From assembly GCF_013106755.1 (NCBI RefSeq), contig NZ_WHPF01000010.1, forward strand, positions 62,001 through 126,000: a stretch of 64,000 nucleotides of DNA. The letters are read 5' to 3'. Both the position numbers and the translations under genes were made by a program. Numbering within the stretch: the first letter of the stretch is position 1; every line of letters starts with the position of its first letter. Positions 1 through 8,467 of this stretch are shown one piece after another. Source of the DNA: Limnovirga soli (GTDB lineage: Bacteria > Bacteroidota > Bacteroidia > Chitinophagales > Chitinophagaceae). The notes under the pieces were generated by a model. The model saw nothing but the letters and a program-made list of their open reading frames with translations. It was not told the DNA's origin and ran no database searches.

Positions 1-673
1 CCAATTCTGCAGCAGCACTAAGTGCTACTTTCATCATTTTGTTATAAGAAACAATGGTAACATCCTTACCCAAACGTTTTACATCTGCTTTACCCAGTTC
101 TATATAATATTCTTCTTCAGGTACTTCGCATTTATCACCATACATCATTTCACTTTCCATAAACATTACCGGATCTTCTTCGTACCTGATAGCTTGTTTC
201 AACAAACCTTTTGCATCGTAACCGTTGGAAGGTGATATTACTTTTAACCCAGGAATATTTGCATAATAACTTTCAAATGCTGTTGAGTGCTGGGCACCTA
301 ACTGGCCGGCACTGCCATTACCACCACGAAAAACAATGGGGCAGGTTATTTGCCCGCCACTCATGGCAAGCATTTTAGAGGCAGTATTTAAAATCTGGTC
401 TAATGCCAATACAGCAAAGTTCCAGGTCATAAATTCCACAATTGGGCGTAAACCATTTTGGGCTGCACCCACAGCTACAGCAGTAAAACCAAGTTCTGCA
501 ATGGGGGTATCTATTACCCTTTTTGCACCAAATTCGGCCAACATACCCTGACTTACCTTGTAAGCACCATTATATTCTGCTACTTCCTCACCCATTAAAA
601 AAACCCTGCTGTCTCTTCTCATTTCTTCATTCATGGCCTCACGCAGGGCCTCACGAAAAGCAATTTGTCGCAT
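1..673 (-). CDS. pdhB: Pyruvate dehydrogenase E1 component, beta subunit (partial, C-terminus outside window)
   Basis: Thiamine-diphosphate-dependent E1 beta subunit, which with E1 alpha decarboxylates pyruvate (or a related 2-oxoacid) and passes the acyl group to the lipoyl E2. I read 224 codons from an ATG at 671-673; the frame stays open to the window edge, so about the last 100 residues of a usual ~325-residue protein are missing. The N-terminus MRQIAFREALREAMNEEM, the EEVAEYNGAYKVSQG segment and the GGNGSAGQLGAQHSTAFE segment are typical of the E1 beta pyrimidine-binding domain. A -7-like box lies 34-41 nt upstream of the ATG. An acetoin or branched-chain 2-oxoacid dehydrogenase beta subunit is the alternative; the neighbours do not decide this. 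Confidence 0.9.
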   Translation of the reverse strand, partial: MRQIAFREALREAMNEEMRRDSRVFLMGEEVAEYNGAYKVSQGMLAEFGAKRVIDTPIAELGFTAVAVGAAQNGLRPIVEFMTWNFAVLALDQILNTASKMLAMSGGQITCPIVFRGGNGSAGQLGAQHSTAFESYYANIPGLKVISPSNGYDAKGLLKQAIRYEEDPVMFMESEMMYGDKCEVPEEEYYIELGKADVKRLGKDVTIVSYNKMMKVALSAAAEL

Positions 674-706
674 ATATTTCTCTGTTTAAACGCTTTAAAA
701 ACTTGG

Positions 707-740
707 CAAAAATATAGGTTTATAGTTTACAAAATTCAAA
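707..740 (-). promoter_or_regulatory. Candidate promoter for pdhB
   Basis: On the minus strand a TTTG (740-737) is followed after 22 nt by TATTTTTG (714-707). This matches the Bacteroidota primary-sigma pattern TTTG-N17-23-TAnnTTTG. The predicted start near 702 would give a leader of about 29 nt. Confidence 0.45.
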
Positions 741-818
741 TAAGGCCAACAGTACTTATATAAATAAAAAACATGGGTGTATTGTAACCATAAAACAATA
801 CAGGCTAATCTATTATTT

Positions 819-1018
819 ACCAGGCAATGGAATGTTATAGCAGCATTCTTGCGTCGCACTCTTGTGCTGCAGGTACTGTATGCGGCTTATTGAAATAGGG
901 AAAAGTGGCATTTAAACCAGTTAGAATGCTCTATCAATTAATCTGTCTTTTGTCCAATAGCATTCATGCAGCACAAGAGTGCGACGCAAGTAAAGCTACA
1001 TTTTGTATTGGGCCGGGT
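819..1018. repeat. Family A intergenic repeat, inverted pair
   Basis: Left arm: ACCAGGC (819-825), 22 nt, then the core in reverse (848-867, last bases TTGTGC). Right arm: core GCACAAGAGTGCGACGCAAG (971-990), TAAAGC, then GCCGGGT (1012-1018). The two arms are complementary over the core and could pair around a ~100-nt loop. The pair fills most of the 674-1060 gap between pdhB and accC; I see no gene in that gap. Confidence 0.9.
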
Positions 1019-1021
1019 ACA

Positions 1022-1054
1022 TAAAAAAAATCCCGCAGTTGTTGGCTGCGGGAT
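1022..1054 (-). terminator. Rho-independent terminator of accBC
   Basis: On the minus strand the 9-bp stem ATCCCGCAG/CTGCGGGAT with a 7-nt loop is followed by a run of T. It starts 6 nt after the accC stop codon. Confidence 0.9.
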
Positions 1055-1060
1055 AAAGTA

Positions 1061-2398
1061 TTAAACCATGGTAAAGGTTTCCAGAAATTTGGTAGTAAAA
1101 TTACCTTTTCTGAAATCTTCATTTTTCATGAGTTGCAAATGAAATGGAATGGTGGTTTTAACACCTTCTATAATATACTCGCTTAATGCACGGTACATGG
1201 TGTCTATTGCCTCTTCACGGGTGCGGGCTACCGCAATTAATTTGGCAATCATAGAATCATAGTAAGGCGGAATTACATAACCGGCATACACATGACTATC
1301 AACACGTACACCATGGCCACCTGGCGTATTTAACACGGTTATTTTACCCGGAGATGGTCTGAAATCGTTGTAAGGATCTTCAGCATTAATGCGGCATTCT
1401 ATGGCATGCATCTGAGGCAGGTAATTGATGCCGGATATTTTCTCACCCATTGCAATTTTAATCTGCTCTTTAATCAGGTCGAAATTAATTACTTCTTCGG
1501 TTACACAATGTTCTACCTGTATACGGGTATTCATTTCCATGAAGTAAAAATTACGGTGTTTATCTACCAGAAATTCAATGGTACCAACACTTTCGTAATT
1601 AATGGCGCTGGCTGCCTTTATAGCTGCTTCTCCCATTCTTTCTCTTAGCTCGGGTGTCATAAAAGGAGAAGGCGATTCTTCCACCAGCTTTTGGTGGCGG
1701 CGTTGAATGGAGCAATCTCTTTCACTTAAATGGCAAATATTACCATATTGATCGCCTGCCACCTGAATTTCTATATGGCGTGGTTCTTCCACAAATTTTT
1801 CCATATAAATACCATCGTTTTTAAAGGAGGCTGCTGCTTCAGTTTTGGCTGTTGTGTAGGCTTTTTCCATTTCGGTATCATTCCAAACCACCCGCATACC
1901 TTTACCACCACCACCGGCAGTTGCTTTAAGTATAACCGGGTATCCAACTTCTTTAGCTAAAGTAATGGCCTCTTCAATACTGCCTAGCAAACCTTCGCCA
2001 CCGGGCACAACCGGCACACCGGCTTTAATCATTGTTTCTTTGGCGGTAATTTTATCGCCCATGCTATTAATCATGCTGGCTGTTGGGCCTATAAACTTAA
2101 TGCCATGATCAGCACAAATTTGGGAGAATTTTGCATTTTCGGCCAAAAAACCATACCCTGGGTGAATAGCATCTGCATTGGTTATTTCTGCAGCAGCCAT
2201 AATATGAGGAATGTTCAAATAAGAATCGCTGCTTTGAGGTTTTCCTATACAAACGGCTTCATCAGCAAATTTTACATGCAAGCTATCTTTATCGGCAGTA
2301 GAATAAACCGCTACTGTTTTAATACCCATTTCGCGGCAGGTTCTAATAACACGTAAAGCAATTTCGCCACGATTGGCTATAAGTATTTTTTTAAACAT
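1061..2398 (-). CDS. accC: Acetyl-CoA carboxylase biotin carboxylase subunit
   Basis: ATP-dependent carboxylation of the biotin carried by AccB, the first half-reaction of malonyl-CoA formation for fatty acid synthesis; cytosolic. 445 aa, the usual length. The ATG at 2398 is chosen because the protein then begins [16 protein letters not shown], the conserved start; the open frame extends 16 codons upstream without homology. Visible are the glycine-rich ATP-grasp loop ([12 protein letters not shown], near residue 165), the [20 protein letters not shown] segment and the active-site stretch [15 protein letters not shown]. It lies 90 nt downstream of accB on the same strand and is followed by a terminator. 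The carboxyltransferase subunits are not in the window. Propionyl-CoA carboxylase use is possible but the accB-accC pair favours acetyl-CoA carboxylase. Confidence 0.97.
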   Translation of the reverse strand: MFKKILIANRGEIALRVIRTCREMGIKTVAVYSTADKDSLHVKFADEAVCIGKPQSSDSYLNIPHIMAAAEITNADAIHPGYGFLAENAKFSQICADHGIKFIGPTASMINSMGDKITAKETMIKAGVPVVPGGEGLLGSIEEAITLAKEVGYPVILKATAGGGGKGMRVVWNDTEMEKAYTTAKTEAAASFKNDGIYMEKFVEEPRHIEIQVAGDQYGNICHLSERDCSIQRRHQKLVEESPSPFMTPELRERMGEAAIKAASAINYESVGTIEFLVDKHRNFYFMEMNTRIQVEHCVTEEVINFDLIKEQIKIAMGEKISGINYLPQMHAIECRINAEDPYNDFRPSPGKITVLNTPGGHGVRVDSHVYAGYVIPPYYDSMIAKLIAVARTREEAIDTMYRALSEYIIEGVKTTIPFHLQLMKNEDFRKGNFTTKFLETFTMV

Positions 2399-2488
2399 TG
2401 AATTAGATTGAAGTTGTGCAAATAAACAAAAGTGCGGATATAACAATAAGGATTATACCTGTTTGTTTATCCGCATCATCGTGTAAGC

Positions 2489-2965
2489 TTATGCTGGTTC
2501 TACCAGGAACAAAGGTTGGTCGTATTCAACCGGGCTGGCATCATCTACCAATACCTTAACAATTTTACCGCTTACTTCACTTTCAATTTCGTTGAAAAGT
2601 TTCATTGCCTCTATGATACAAACCACTTTACCTACAGAAACAGCTTCTCCAACTTCTGTTAGCAAAGGTTTATCAGGCGAAGCCCTGCGGTAAAAAGTAC
2701 CTATCATCGGGCTCTTAATAGTAATTAAATTAGAAGCTGCAGGCGCAACAGGTGTTGCAGGAGCAGCGGCAGCGGGAGCAGCAGGAGCGGCGGCTACAGG
2801 TGCAGGTGCATATACTGGAGCAGCCGGTGCGGTTGCATAAACTGCCGGCGCTATATCTTCTTTTTGCTTAATGGTAATTTTAAAACCTTCTTCCTCTATA
2901 CTAAGTTCCCCGATATTACTCTTGTTTACAATCTTGATAAGTTCCTGGATCTGCTTGAAGTCCAT
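2489..2965 (-). CDS. accB: Acetyl-CoA carboxylase biotin carboxyl carrier protein
   Basis: Carries the covalently bound biotin that AccC carboxylates. 158 aa. The N-terminal ~35 residues (MDFKQIQELIKIV) match the BCCP dimerisation part. They are followed by a long Ala/Pro-rich flexible linker (about residues 40-78) and a C-terminal biotinyl domain with CIIEAMKLFNEIE, where the lysine of EAMKL is the biotinylation site. It is the first gene of an accB-accC pair and starts 174 nt downstream of efp, which has its own terminator, so accB may have its own promoter. Confidence 0.97.
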   Translation of the reverse strand: MDFKQIQELIKIVNKSNIGELSIEEEGFKITIKQKEDIAPAVYATAPAAPVYAPAPVAAAPAAPAAAAPATPVAPAASNLITIKSPMIGTFYRRASPDKPLLTEVGEAVSVGKVVCIIEAMKLFNEIESEVSGKIVKVLVDDASPVEYDQPLFLVEPA

Positions 2966-3085
2966 AATTGAATTTTTTGGGATTTTGTAATGTTTTGAGA
3001 CCTTTTTACCCTAATTGGAGGGGCAAAATAGGCATTTTTTGGCTAAAAGTGCAGAAAAATAAAAAAATCATCCTGCGCAATTAGT

Positions 3086-3115
3086 AAAAAAAAGACAGTA
3101 AAAAACTGTCTTTTT
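3086..3115. terminator. Terminator between efp and accB
   Basis: Inverted repeat AAAAAGACAGT/ACTGTCTTTTT with A-run and T-run flanks; on the minus strand it sits 25-54 nt after the efp stop codon. It suggests that efp and accBC are separate transcription units or are attenuated from one another. Confidence 0.8.
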
Positions 3116-3139
3116 CGAATTACATATTAAAATTAATTA

Positions 3140-3706
3140 TTATTCTTTAACACGCTCAACATATTCGCCACTCTTGGTATTAATCCTTATCAGCTCGCCA
3201 TCATTTACAAATAGGGGCACATTCACTGTGGCACCTGTTTCGATGGTGGCTTGTTTTAGGGCACGGGTGGCAGTATCACCTTTAAGGCCAGGTTCGCAAT
3301 AGGTAATTTTTACAACAATTTTTTCAGGCAATTCGGCGCCAATTGGCATATCTGTTTCGGTGTTTACAAATACAAATACTTCGCTGCCTTCTTTTAAAAA
3401 CTGAGGTGCGTCAATCATTTCTTCGGCCAAAGCAATTTGCTCAAAAGTTTCGTTATTCATCAGGTTAAAGCCTGATTCGTCTTTATACAAATATTGATAG
3501 GTTTTCTTTTCAACCCTTACCGGAAAAATGTTTTCACCACTATTCCAGGTTTTTTCAATAGAACGTTTATTATCAACCCCTTTAAGTTTGGCCCAAACTT
3601 TTGCTGCTGCTCTTGCGGTTTTATTCTCGCCAAATTCAATAACAGAATACAAACTGCCGTCCAGTTTCAAAATCATTCCGCGGCTGATATCTGCTGTACT
3701 TGCCAT
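3140..3706 (-). CDS. efp: Elongation factor P, arginine-32 type loop
   Basis: Translation factor that rescues ribosomes stalled at polyproline. 188 aa from the ATG at 3706; this start gives MASTADISRGM, the conserved N-terminus, whereas the frame's upstream 21 codons look like leader. The three beta-barrel domains are recognisable, with NETFEQI, CEPGLKGDTATR and the C-terminal SGEYVERVKE. The tip of loop 1, normally PGKG with modified Lys34, reads ENKTARAAAKV here. Gapless alignment with Pseudomonas EF-P (NKSGRNAAVV, as remembered) puts Arg at exactly position 32, the residue that EarP rhamnosylates there. Followed by a terminator. Function as EF-P is certain; the modification type is inferred. 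Confidence 0.96.
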   Translation of the reverse strand: MASTADISRGMILKLDGSLYSVIEFGENKTARAAAKVWAKLKGVDNKRSIEKTWNSGENIFPVRVEKKTYQYLYKDESGFNLMNNETFEQIALAEEMIDAPQFLKEGSEVFVFVNTETDMPIGAELPEKIVVKITYCEPGLKGDTATRALKQATIETGATVNVPLFVNDGELIRINTKSGEYVERVKE

Positions 3707-3728
3707 AAATAGTTTTTTTATTAGACGG

Positions 3729-3736
3729 CAAAAGTA
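3729..3736 (-). promoter_or_regulatory. -7 promoter box of efp
   Basis: TACTTTTG on the minus strand fits TAnnTTTG and lies 22 nt upstream of the chosen ATG, giving a leader of roughly 18 nt. I see no good -33 TTTG. The same close spacing of TACTTTTG to the ATG recurs at mnmE. Confidence 0.5.
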
Positions 3737-3950
3737 GTAATTGACTTTTAAATTACCACTACTATTCAAATACCATTTTAAAGAAGCATGTTTTTGGCCC
3801 GAAACATTAAAAAAAATTTAGATTTTGAATCATTATTGCATAATCAAAAAAAAAAATGTAATAAATCCCGTTTTTTGAAGAATATTTTTATTTTCGTATA
3901 TCCAAAGAGGCAGTGCGACCATACTCTTGAACGTTTCCGGTAAATGTTTT

Positions 3951-3958
3951 TAGTTTTG
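3951..3958 (+). promoter_or_regulatory. Candidate -7 box of the RNA-binding protein gene
   Basis: TAGTTTTG fits the Bacteroidota -7 box; a weak TTG-containing -33 element is near 3926. The predicted leader is about 43 nt. The rest of the 3707-4005 gap is A/T-rich and shows no other feature. Confidence 0.4.
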
Positions 3959-4005
3959 GGTTACTGAATTCTGTTGGCTTTTATTCACTTAACTTTTTTT
4001 TCAAA

Positions 4006-4410
4006 ATGAACATTTACGTTGGAAACCTGAACTGGAACATGACCAGTGAAGACCTTCAAAACCTGTTTGCTCCCTATGGCGATGTAATCTCAGCAAAAAT
4101 TGTTACTGACAAATTTAACAACAACCGCAGCAAGGGCTTTGGTTTTGTTGAAATGAGTGATGATGATGCTGCACGCACAGCTATTAGCAACCTAAACGAC
4201 ACTGATGTATCAGGTCGCAAAATTGTAGTAAACGAATCTGCACCCCGCAAAGAGGGTGAAGGTGGCTACAAGAAAAAACCTTACAGCGGTGGCGGCGGTG
4301 GCGGCTTCCGTGGTGGTAATGGCGGCGGCGGAAACAGCGGTGGCGGTTATAACCGTAACCGTGGTGGAAGCGGTGGAAGCAGTAGTGGCGGTGGTTACAA
4401 CCGTTATTAA
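4006..4410 (+). CDS. RRM-domain RNA-binding protein with glycine-rich tail
   Basis: Single-RRM RNA-binding protein of the bacterial glycine-rich type, likely an RNA chaperone or post-transcriptional regulator. 134 aa. The RRM occupies residues 1-80 with RNP2 IYVGNL at the N-terminus and RNP1 KGFGFVEM near residue 45, both intact including the aromatic positions. From about residue 84 the chain is a Gly/Ser/Asn/Arg tail (YNRNRGGSGG-like). A strong terminator follows 25 nt after the stop. Monocistronic. Such proteins are often cold-induced; the sequence alone does not show regulation here. Confidence 0.93.
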   Translation: MNIYVGNLNWNMTSEDLQNLFAPYGDVISAKIVTDKFNNNRSKGFGFVEMSDDDAARTAISNLNDTDVSGRKIVVNESAPRKEGEGGYKKKPYSGGGGGGFRGGNGGGGNSGGGYNRNRGGSGGSSSGGGYNRY

Positions 4411-4435
4411 TATACGTTCAACCAAAACGCATTAA

Positions 4436-4463
4436 GTCTGGCAAAATTTGCCAGACTTTTTTT
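4436..4463 (+). terminator. Rho-independent terminator of the RRM gene
   Basis: GTCTGGCAAA/TTTGCCAGAC inverted repeat followed directly by seven T. Confidence 0.93.
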
Positions 4464-4547
4464 ATTTTAACCATCTCCTATATTAAATTTTACATTTTAC
4501 AGTCTTTACAAATGATGTTTTATATGGTTTACCAGCCCCTCTTACTG

Positions 4548-4615
4548 CTGCCATGTAAGAGGAACCCTGAACCGAGCGTGGCAAGTAAAGCTTAATTATT
4601 GTTCTATTGCCTGCT
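4548..4615 (+). repeat. Family B intergenic repeat, single arm
   Basis: CTGCCATGTAAGAG leads into GGAACCCTGAACCGAGCGTG (4561-4580) and GCAAG, then TAAAGC and GCCTGCT (4609-4615) after 23 nt. The right-hand part (GCAAGTAAAGC, spacing, GCC motif) is the same as in family A; the core differs. The rest of 4464-4736 shows nothing else. Confidence 0.85.
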
Positions 4616-4736
4616 CCATAAATTGTTTTTCCTGCAAATATTGAAAAGGTATTTTACCAAAATAATATTTATGAGAATTTTCTGTGCCGGGTTTTACCCT
4701 GTAACAAACTTTTACCGATATTGCCCAAAAAAATAA

Positions 4737-6332
4737 TTGAATAAGTTAGCAAATACCACAAAAGCATTATTGGCAGGCAGTTTACTTTTTGCTGCCTGGC
4801 CGGTTTCTCCACTTACTTTTATTATATTCATTGCATGGGTGCCACTACTTATGGTGGCAGATAATACAACAAAGAAATTATCCTTTTTTTGGTATACGTT
4901 TTTAACAACGCTTGTTTGGAATGTATTAACTACCTGGTGGATATGGAATTCTACCGATATTGGATCCATAGCAGCCATGGTGGCCAATAGCCTGTTGATG
5001 ACCTTGCCTTGGTGGGGCTATTTTATTTTTAAAACCAATTATGGGAAAAGAACTGGTTATATATCGCTGGTGTTTTTTTGGTTGCTATTTGAATATATAC
5101 ACCTTAACTGGCAACTAAGCTGGCCATGGCTAACATTGGGTAATGTATTTGCGCAACAAATTAATTGGGTACAGTGGTACGAATTTACAGGCACCAGTGG
5201 CGGTAGTTTATGGATATTATTGGTAAATATTTTGCTCTACGATACATGGATACAAATAAGGAACAAATCAGTAAAACCTTTGCACATATTAATACTTACT
5301 GTTGTTTGGGTTTTACCTTTTGTTATTTCTTTTCTTGTAAAACCGGAAACCAATCAAAACCCTGTTGCCAATAGCAACAATGTTATAATTGTACAACCAA
5401 ATATTGACCCCTACAGCCAAAAATTTGACCAATCCACCATTTCAACACAGGTACAAACATTTATACAATTATCAGAACAGGCATTAGATACCAATACAAG
5501 ACTTGTTGTATGGCCCGAAACTGCATTACCCGCAGCAGTTTGGCAGGATGAACTTAAAAACGCCAGTATATATGCTCCTGTTTTTGATTTTGCAAACAGG
5601 CATCGCAATATTACCATTGTAACCGGTGCAGAAACTTTTAAAAGCTATGGCGCGGAAAAACTAACCACATCTGCCCGATTTAACGAAAACGATAATAGTT
5701 ATTACGATGTGTTTAATGCAGCTGTAGCTATAAAATCAAATAGCCCTTTGCAGTTTTATAACAAAAGTAAATTGGTGCCCGGCGTTGAAACCTTACCCGA
5801 TTTTTTACTTTGGATGGCACCTGTTTTTGAAAAATTTGGTGGTACCGCCAGCGGCTATGGTAAATCAGCTGAATCTGCCGTTTTTATTGAGCCTGGCAAC
5901 CCCTATATTCCTGCCCCAATTATTTGTTATGAAAGTATTTATGGCGAATATGTAAGCACTTATGTACAAAAAGGCGCAAATATTTTAACCATTATTACCA
6001 ACGATGGTTGGTGGGGCAATACTCCTGGCCATAAACAGCACCTGGCTTATGCCAGACTAAGAGCAATAGAAACCAGAAAATGGGTGGCCCGTAGCGCCAA
6101 TACTGGCATATCGGCCGTGATTGATAATGCAGGAGCGATACAACAAACACAGCCATGGGATACTGCAGCGTATATAAAAGCTGCTATACCACCAGTTAGC
6201 GGGGAAACCTTTTATGTAGCGCATGGAGACATTATATCTACCATTGCTATGGCTATTGGAATATTGCTGATTGTTTGGAATATATTCATGCAATTGCGCA
6301 AAAAAAGCATCATTAAGCAAATGCGCAAATAG
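4737..6332 (+). CDS. lnt: Apolipoprotein N-acyltransferase, TTG start
   Basis: Adds the third acyl chain to the N-terminal cysteine of lipoproteins at the outer face of the inner membrane. 531 aa. The start is TTG at 4737, directly after an in-frame TAA; no ATG fits before the first membrane helix. Several membrane segments fill residues 8-205, followed by a nitrilase-like periplasmic domain with the triad Glu261 (VVWPETALPA), Lys343 (FYNKSKLVP) and Cys397 (PIICYESIYGE), and a last helix near residues 500-520. NDGWWGNTPGHKQHL is also conserved. Convergent with the small gene at 6445; only a family A repeat lies between. Confidence 0.96.
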   Translation: MNKLANTTKALLAGSLLFAAWPVSPLTFIIFIAWVPLLMVADNTTKKLSFFWYTFLTTLVWNVLTTWWIWNSTDIGSIAAMVANSLLMTLPWWGYFIFKTNYGKRTGYISLVFFWLLFEYIHLNWQLSWPWLTLGNVFAQQINWVQWYEFTGTSGGSLWILLVNILLYDTWIQIRNKSVKPLHILILTVVWVLPFVISFLVKPETNQNPVANSNNVIIVQPNIDPYSQKFDQSTISTQVQTFIQLSEQALDTNTRLVVWPETALPAAVWQDELKNASIYAPVFDFANRHRNITIVTGAETFKSYGAEKLTTSARFNENDNSYYDVFNAAVAIKSNSPLQFYNKSKLVPGVETLPDFLLWMAPVFEKFGGTASGYGKSAESAVFIEPGNPYIPAPIICYESIYGEYVSTYVQKGANILTIITNDGWWGNTPGHKQHLAYARLRAIETRKWVARSANTGISAVIDNAGAIQQTQPWDTAAYIKAAIPPVSGETFYVAHGDIISTIAMAIGILLIVWNIFMQLRKKSIIKQMRK

Positions 6333-6339
6333 GCCATGG

Positions 6340-6389
6340 GCCAGGCAATTAATTATTGTGGCATCGTCTCTTGCGTCGCACTCTTGTGC
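6340..6389 (-). repeat. Family A intergenic repeat, single arm
   Basis: GCCAGGC (6340-6346) begins 8 nt after the lnt stop; 23 nt later comes the core in reverse (6370-6389, last bases TTGTGC). It sits between two convergent genes with no T-run terminator in the gap. Confidence 0.88.
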
Positions 6390-6444
6390 TGTTGGATATT
6401 TTGGCGTCAAACAAAATTTTTATATGATTCTCTTTGATAAAAAA

Positions 6445-6858
6445 TTATTCCCACTCTTCCTGTAGCTTTTGCTTTTGGGTTGTTGAAAAATGCAACACAC
6501 GATTAAGCAAATGTCCAGCTGCCATTTTAATACCATTTGAATTACTGGCTACAACATTGGCTATTGCAAATTGCAAAAAGGTACCTGCCAGTTTTTTAAG
6601 CGGGTTATGCGAAAATCCAAATAAAATTTTCTTTGATAAATAGCCTGTTGAAATACCAATTACATTATTTAATAAAGTATCCTTTATTTGGGGAGAAGCT
6701 GACACTTCCTGCAACGTTTTTTTTAGCAGGTTAATGGGCTGTAAACTTTCATAAACAATATGCACCTGCTCTTTTAACATGGTTAATTGTAGGGCCTGTT
6801 TACTTTCAGCCAACAAAATAGCTTGTCGCAAACCAATGGATTCATTGTGCTTTCTCAT
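6445..6858 (-). CDS. Hypothetical protein, last gene of an envelope trio
   Basis: 137 aa, not recognised as a named family. Residues 1-45 are polar and helical (LRQAILLAESKQALQLTMLKEQ); a mildly hydrophobic stretch follows near residues 90-110 (LAGTFLQFAIANVVA), and the C-terminus is charged. Its ATG overlaps the stop codon of the upstream holin-like gene by 4 nt, so translation is probably coupled. Order on the minus strand is YtxH-like, holin-like, this gene, an arrangement I associate with envelope-stress gene sets. No catalytic motif is visible. Confidence 0.8.
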   Translation of the reverse strand: MRKHNESIGLRQAILLAESKQALQLTMLKEQVHIVYESLQPINLLKKTLQEVSASPQIKDTLLNNVIGISTGYLSKKILFGFSHNPLKKLAGTFLQFAIANVVASNSNGIKMAAGHLLNRVLHFSTTQKQKLQEEWE

Positions 6859-7208
6859 TCTTTATTTGATTTTAGCATGCTAACAATCAGGCTATTACTT
6901 ACACTTGTCTTTATCCATTCCTTTCTGAAAATATATACTACCAATCCTATAAGCATGTATACCCCTGCCATTATAAAAAAACCATTATACAATGCCCCTG
7001 TTAAAGTGCCAAGCCATATGGCAAGTCCAATACTTACCAGCAAGGCAACGCTTGCAAACACTATAAAAAGTATAATAGTGATTGCAAGCGAAGAAACTAT
7101 ATCTGCGGTTTTGTCAATTGCTTTTAGGGTAACCAGCTCTATTGTTGTTTTGCGATAGTCTTCTACTTTTTCAAAAATAGTTTCTAATGAAGTTGGCTGG
7201 TTATACAT
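6855..7208 (-). CDS. Phage_holin_3_6 (DUF1469)-like membrane protein
   Basis: 117 aa with two strong membrane helices near residues 40-65 and 74-95 (ITIILFIVFASVALLV and FFIMAGVYMLIGLVVYIF) between a polar N-terminus and a basic C-terminus. The pattern matches the actinobacterial/proteobacterial YqjE-like, putative holin superfamily. It is the middle gene of a trio, 56 nt downstream of the YtxH-like gene and overlapping the next gene by 4 nt. Despite the family name, no phage context is present; a structural envelope role is more likely. Confidence 0.75.
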   Translation of the reverse strand: MYNQPTSLETIFEKVEDYRKTTIELVTLKAIDKTADIVSSLAITIILFIVFASVALLVSIGLAIWLGTLTGALYNGFFIMAGVYMLIGLVVYIFRKEWIKTSVSNSLIVSMLKSNKE

Positions 7209-7264
7209 AATATAAATTTTAAAGCTAGAGAAATTGCTACCTCTAAAGAAATTGCAATTGTTTA

Positions 7265-7543
7265 TCAGGAAATTGAAGATTTCGCCTCTTTCTTTACCTC
7301 ATCAAAACGCATTTTGCCATTGGCAATAAGATCGTTTGCTTCATCTTTGGTACGTTCATATTTATTGGAAATTGATTCTACCAAATCTTCAAATTTCTCC
7401 TGCAGCGATTCTGCGTAATCTTCGCCTTTATTTAAAATTTTACGCCTTGTTCTAATACCTTTTTCGGGTGCAAATAATATACCCAGCAATGTGCCTGCGG
7501 CAACGCCTGCCAGCACTCCTAATAATACTTTACCTGGTGTCAT
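7265..7543 (-). CDS. YtxH domain-containing protein
   Basis: 92 aa from the ATG at 7543 (MTPGKVLLGVLAGVAAGTLLG); the 15 codons upstream in the open frame lack homology. One N-terminal glycine-rich membrane helix (residues 5-25), the LFAPEKGIRTRRK motif typical of YtxH proteins, then a long amphipathic coiled-coil-like helix (residues 35-90). Probably a small stress-related membrane-anchored protein. First gene of the trio; the 7544-7805 gap to the divergent GNAT gene holds no other clear feature. Confidence 0.85.
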   Translation of the reverse strand: MTPGKVLLGVLAGVAAGTLLGILFAPEKGIRTRRKILNKGEDYAESLQEKFEDLVESISNKYERTKDEANDLIANGKMRFDEVKKEAKSSIS

Positions 7544-7805
7544 GTTTAAACTTTTTAATGATAAAAAATATTTTATAACGTACAACATTGTGTTACGTAA
7601 TGCAAAGTGAACTCATATAAAAAATTACCAGTTACACAATATTGAAAATATGTTTCATAATTCACATATTAGTCCCCCCCAGCTCTCTTTTCATTACTGT
7701 TTGAACTGAATTTGTAGCATTCGGCATTAAATATTGCTAATTCAACATTACTTAATTGGTATACAATAAATTACTAAAGTATATTTACATTAACCCCATT
7801 TACAC

Positions 7806-8354
7806 ATGCAAACACCCCAATTATCTGTAAGAGAATTAAGCATTGATGATATTGCCCCTCTAACCCAATATTGGCTTTCATGCACCAATGAATACCTGCA
7901 TGGTATGGGTGTAGATGTAAATAAAATGCCTGCAAAAGAATGGTGGATACAATTGCTGCAACAACAGTTATTAACGCCACATGCCCAAAAGCAATCGTTT
8001 TGCGTTATATGGCATTTAAATGATGAACCTGTTGGTCATTCAAATATTAATAAAATCATTCCCTCACAGGAAGCCTATATGCACCTCCATATTTGGAAAC
8101 AGTCAGCCAGAAAAAGCGGATATGGATTACAATTTATTTATAAAACCCTGCCTTTTTATTTTAATACCTACCAGCTGCAGCATCTTTACTGCGAGCCTTA
8201 TGCACTTAACCCGGCCCCAAATAAAACACTGGCCAAAGCTGGTTTTACCTTTTTAAAAGAATATATCACCACCCCCGGATTTTTAAATTTTGAACAACCC
8301 GTTAACCGATGGCATTTGAGCAGAAATGCATTTATGCAATTGCAACACTCATAG
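7806..8354 (+). CDS. GNAT family N-acetyltransferase
   Basis: 182 aa; acetyl-CoA-dependent transferase of the RimJ/RimL-like type. The beta-strand segment EPVGHSNINKI (near residue 76) and the acetyl-CoA loop region RKSGYGLQFIYKTL (near residue 100) are visible, followed by CEPYALNPAPNKTLAKAGF, the usual RimJ/L signature (N..S/A...L.K.GF). The substrate cannot be told. A weak -7 box TATATTTA at 7780-7787 would give a short leader. Monocistronic, followed by a family B repeat. Confidence 0.85.
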   Translation: MQTPQLSVRELSIDDIAPLTQYWLSCTNEYLHGMGVDVNKMPAKEWWIQLLQQQLLTPHAQKQSFCVIWHLNDEPVGHSNINKIIPSQEAYMHLHIWKQSARKSGYGLQFIYKTLPFYFNTYQLQHLYCEPYALNPAPNKTLAKAGFTFLKEYITTPGFLNFEQPVNRWHLSRNAFMQLQHS

Positions 8355-8412
8355 TTTTTTTATACCTGTAGATAGTTAAATTTTATTATAAATCACCTGC
8401 TGCCACTGGATC

Positions 8413-8467
8413 AGAACCTTGAACCGAGCGTGGCAAGTAAAGCCCCATTATTAATCGGCCGCCGGCT
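8413..8467 (+). repeat. Family B intergenic repeat, single arm
   Basis: AGAACCTTGAACCGAGCGTG with GCAAG ends at 8437; TAAAGC follows and GCCGGCT (8461-8467) comes after 23 nt. One base differs in the core from the other three clear family B copies. Confidence 0.82.

Noticed and set aside
819-1018. Repeats as CRISPR or IS ends
   Set aside because: No regular repeat-spacer array and no transposase gene between or beside the pairs; copies are spread over the whole window.
4210-4425. Reverse-strand frame of 71 codons across the RRM gene tail
   Set aside because: Shadow of the glycine-rich coding repeat; low-complexity Thr/Ala product.
6340-6389. Family A arms as ordinary Rho-independent terminators
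   Set aside because: No T-run follows the arms, several gaps have a separate true terminator next to the repeat, and copies also occur between divergent genes and inside operons.
6855-7208. Holin-like gene as sign of a prophage
   Set aside because: The family name is misleading; the neighbours are YtxH-like and hypothetical envelope proteins, with no phage gene in the window.
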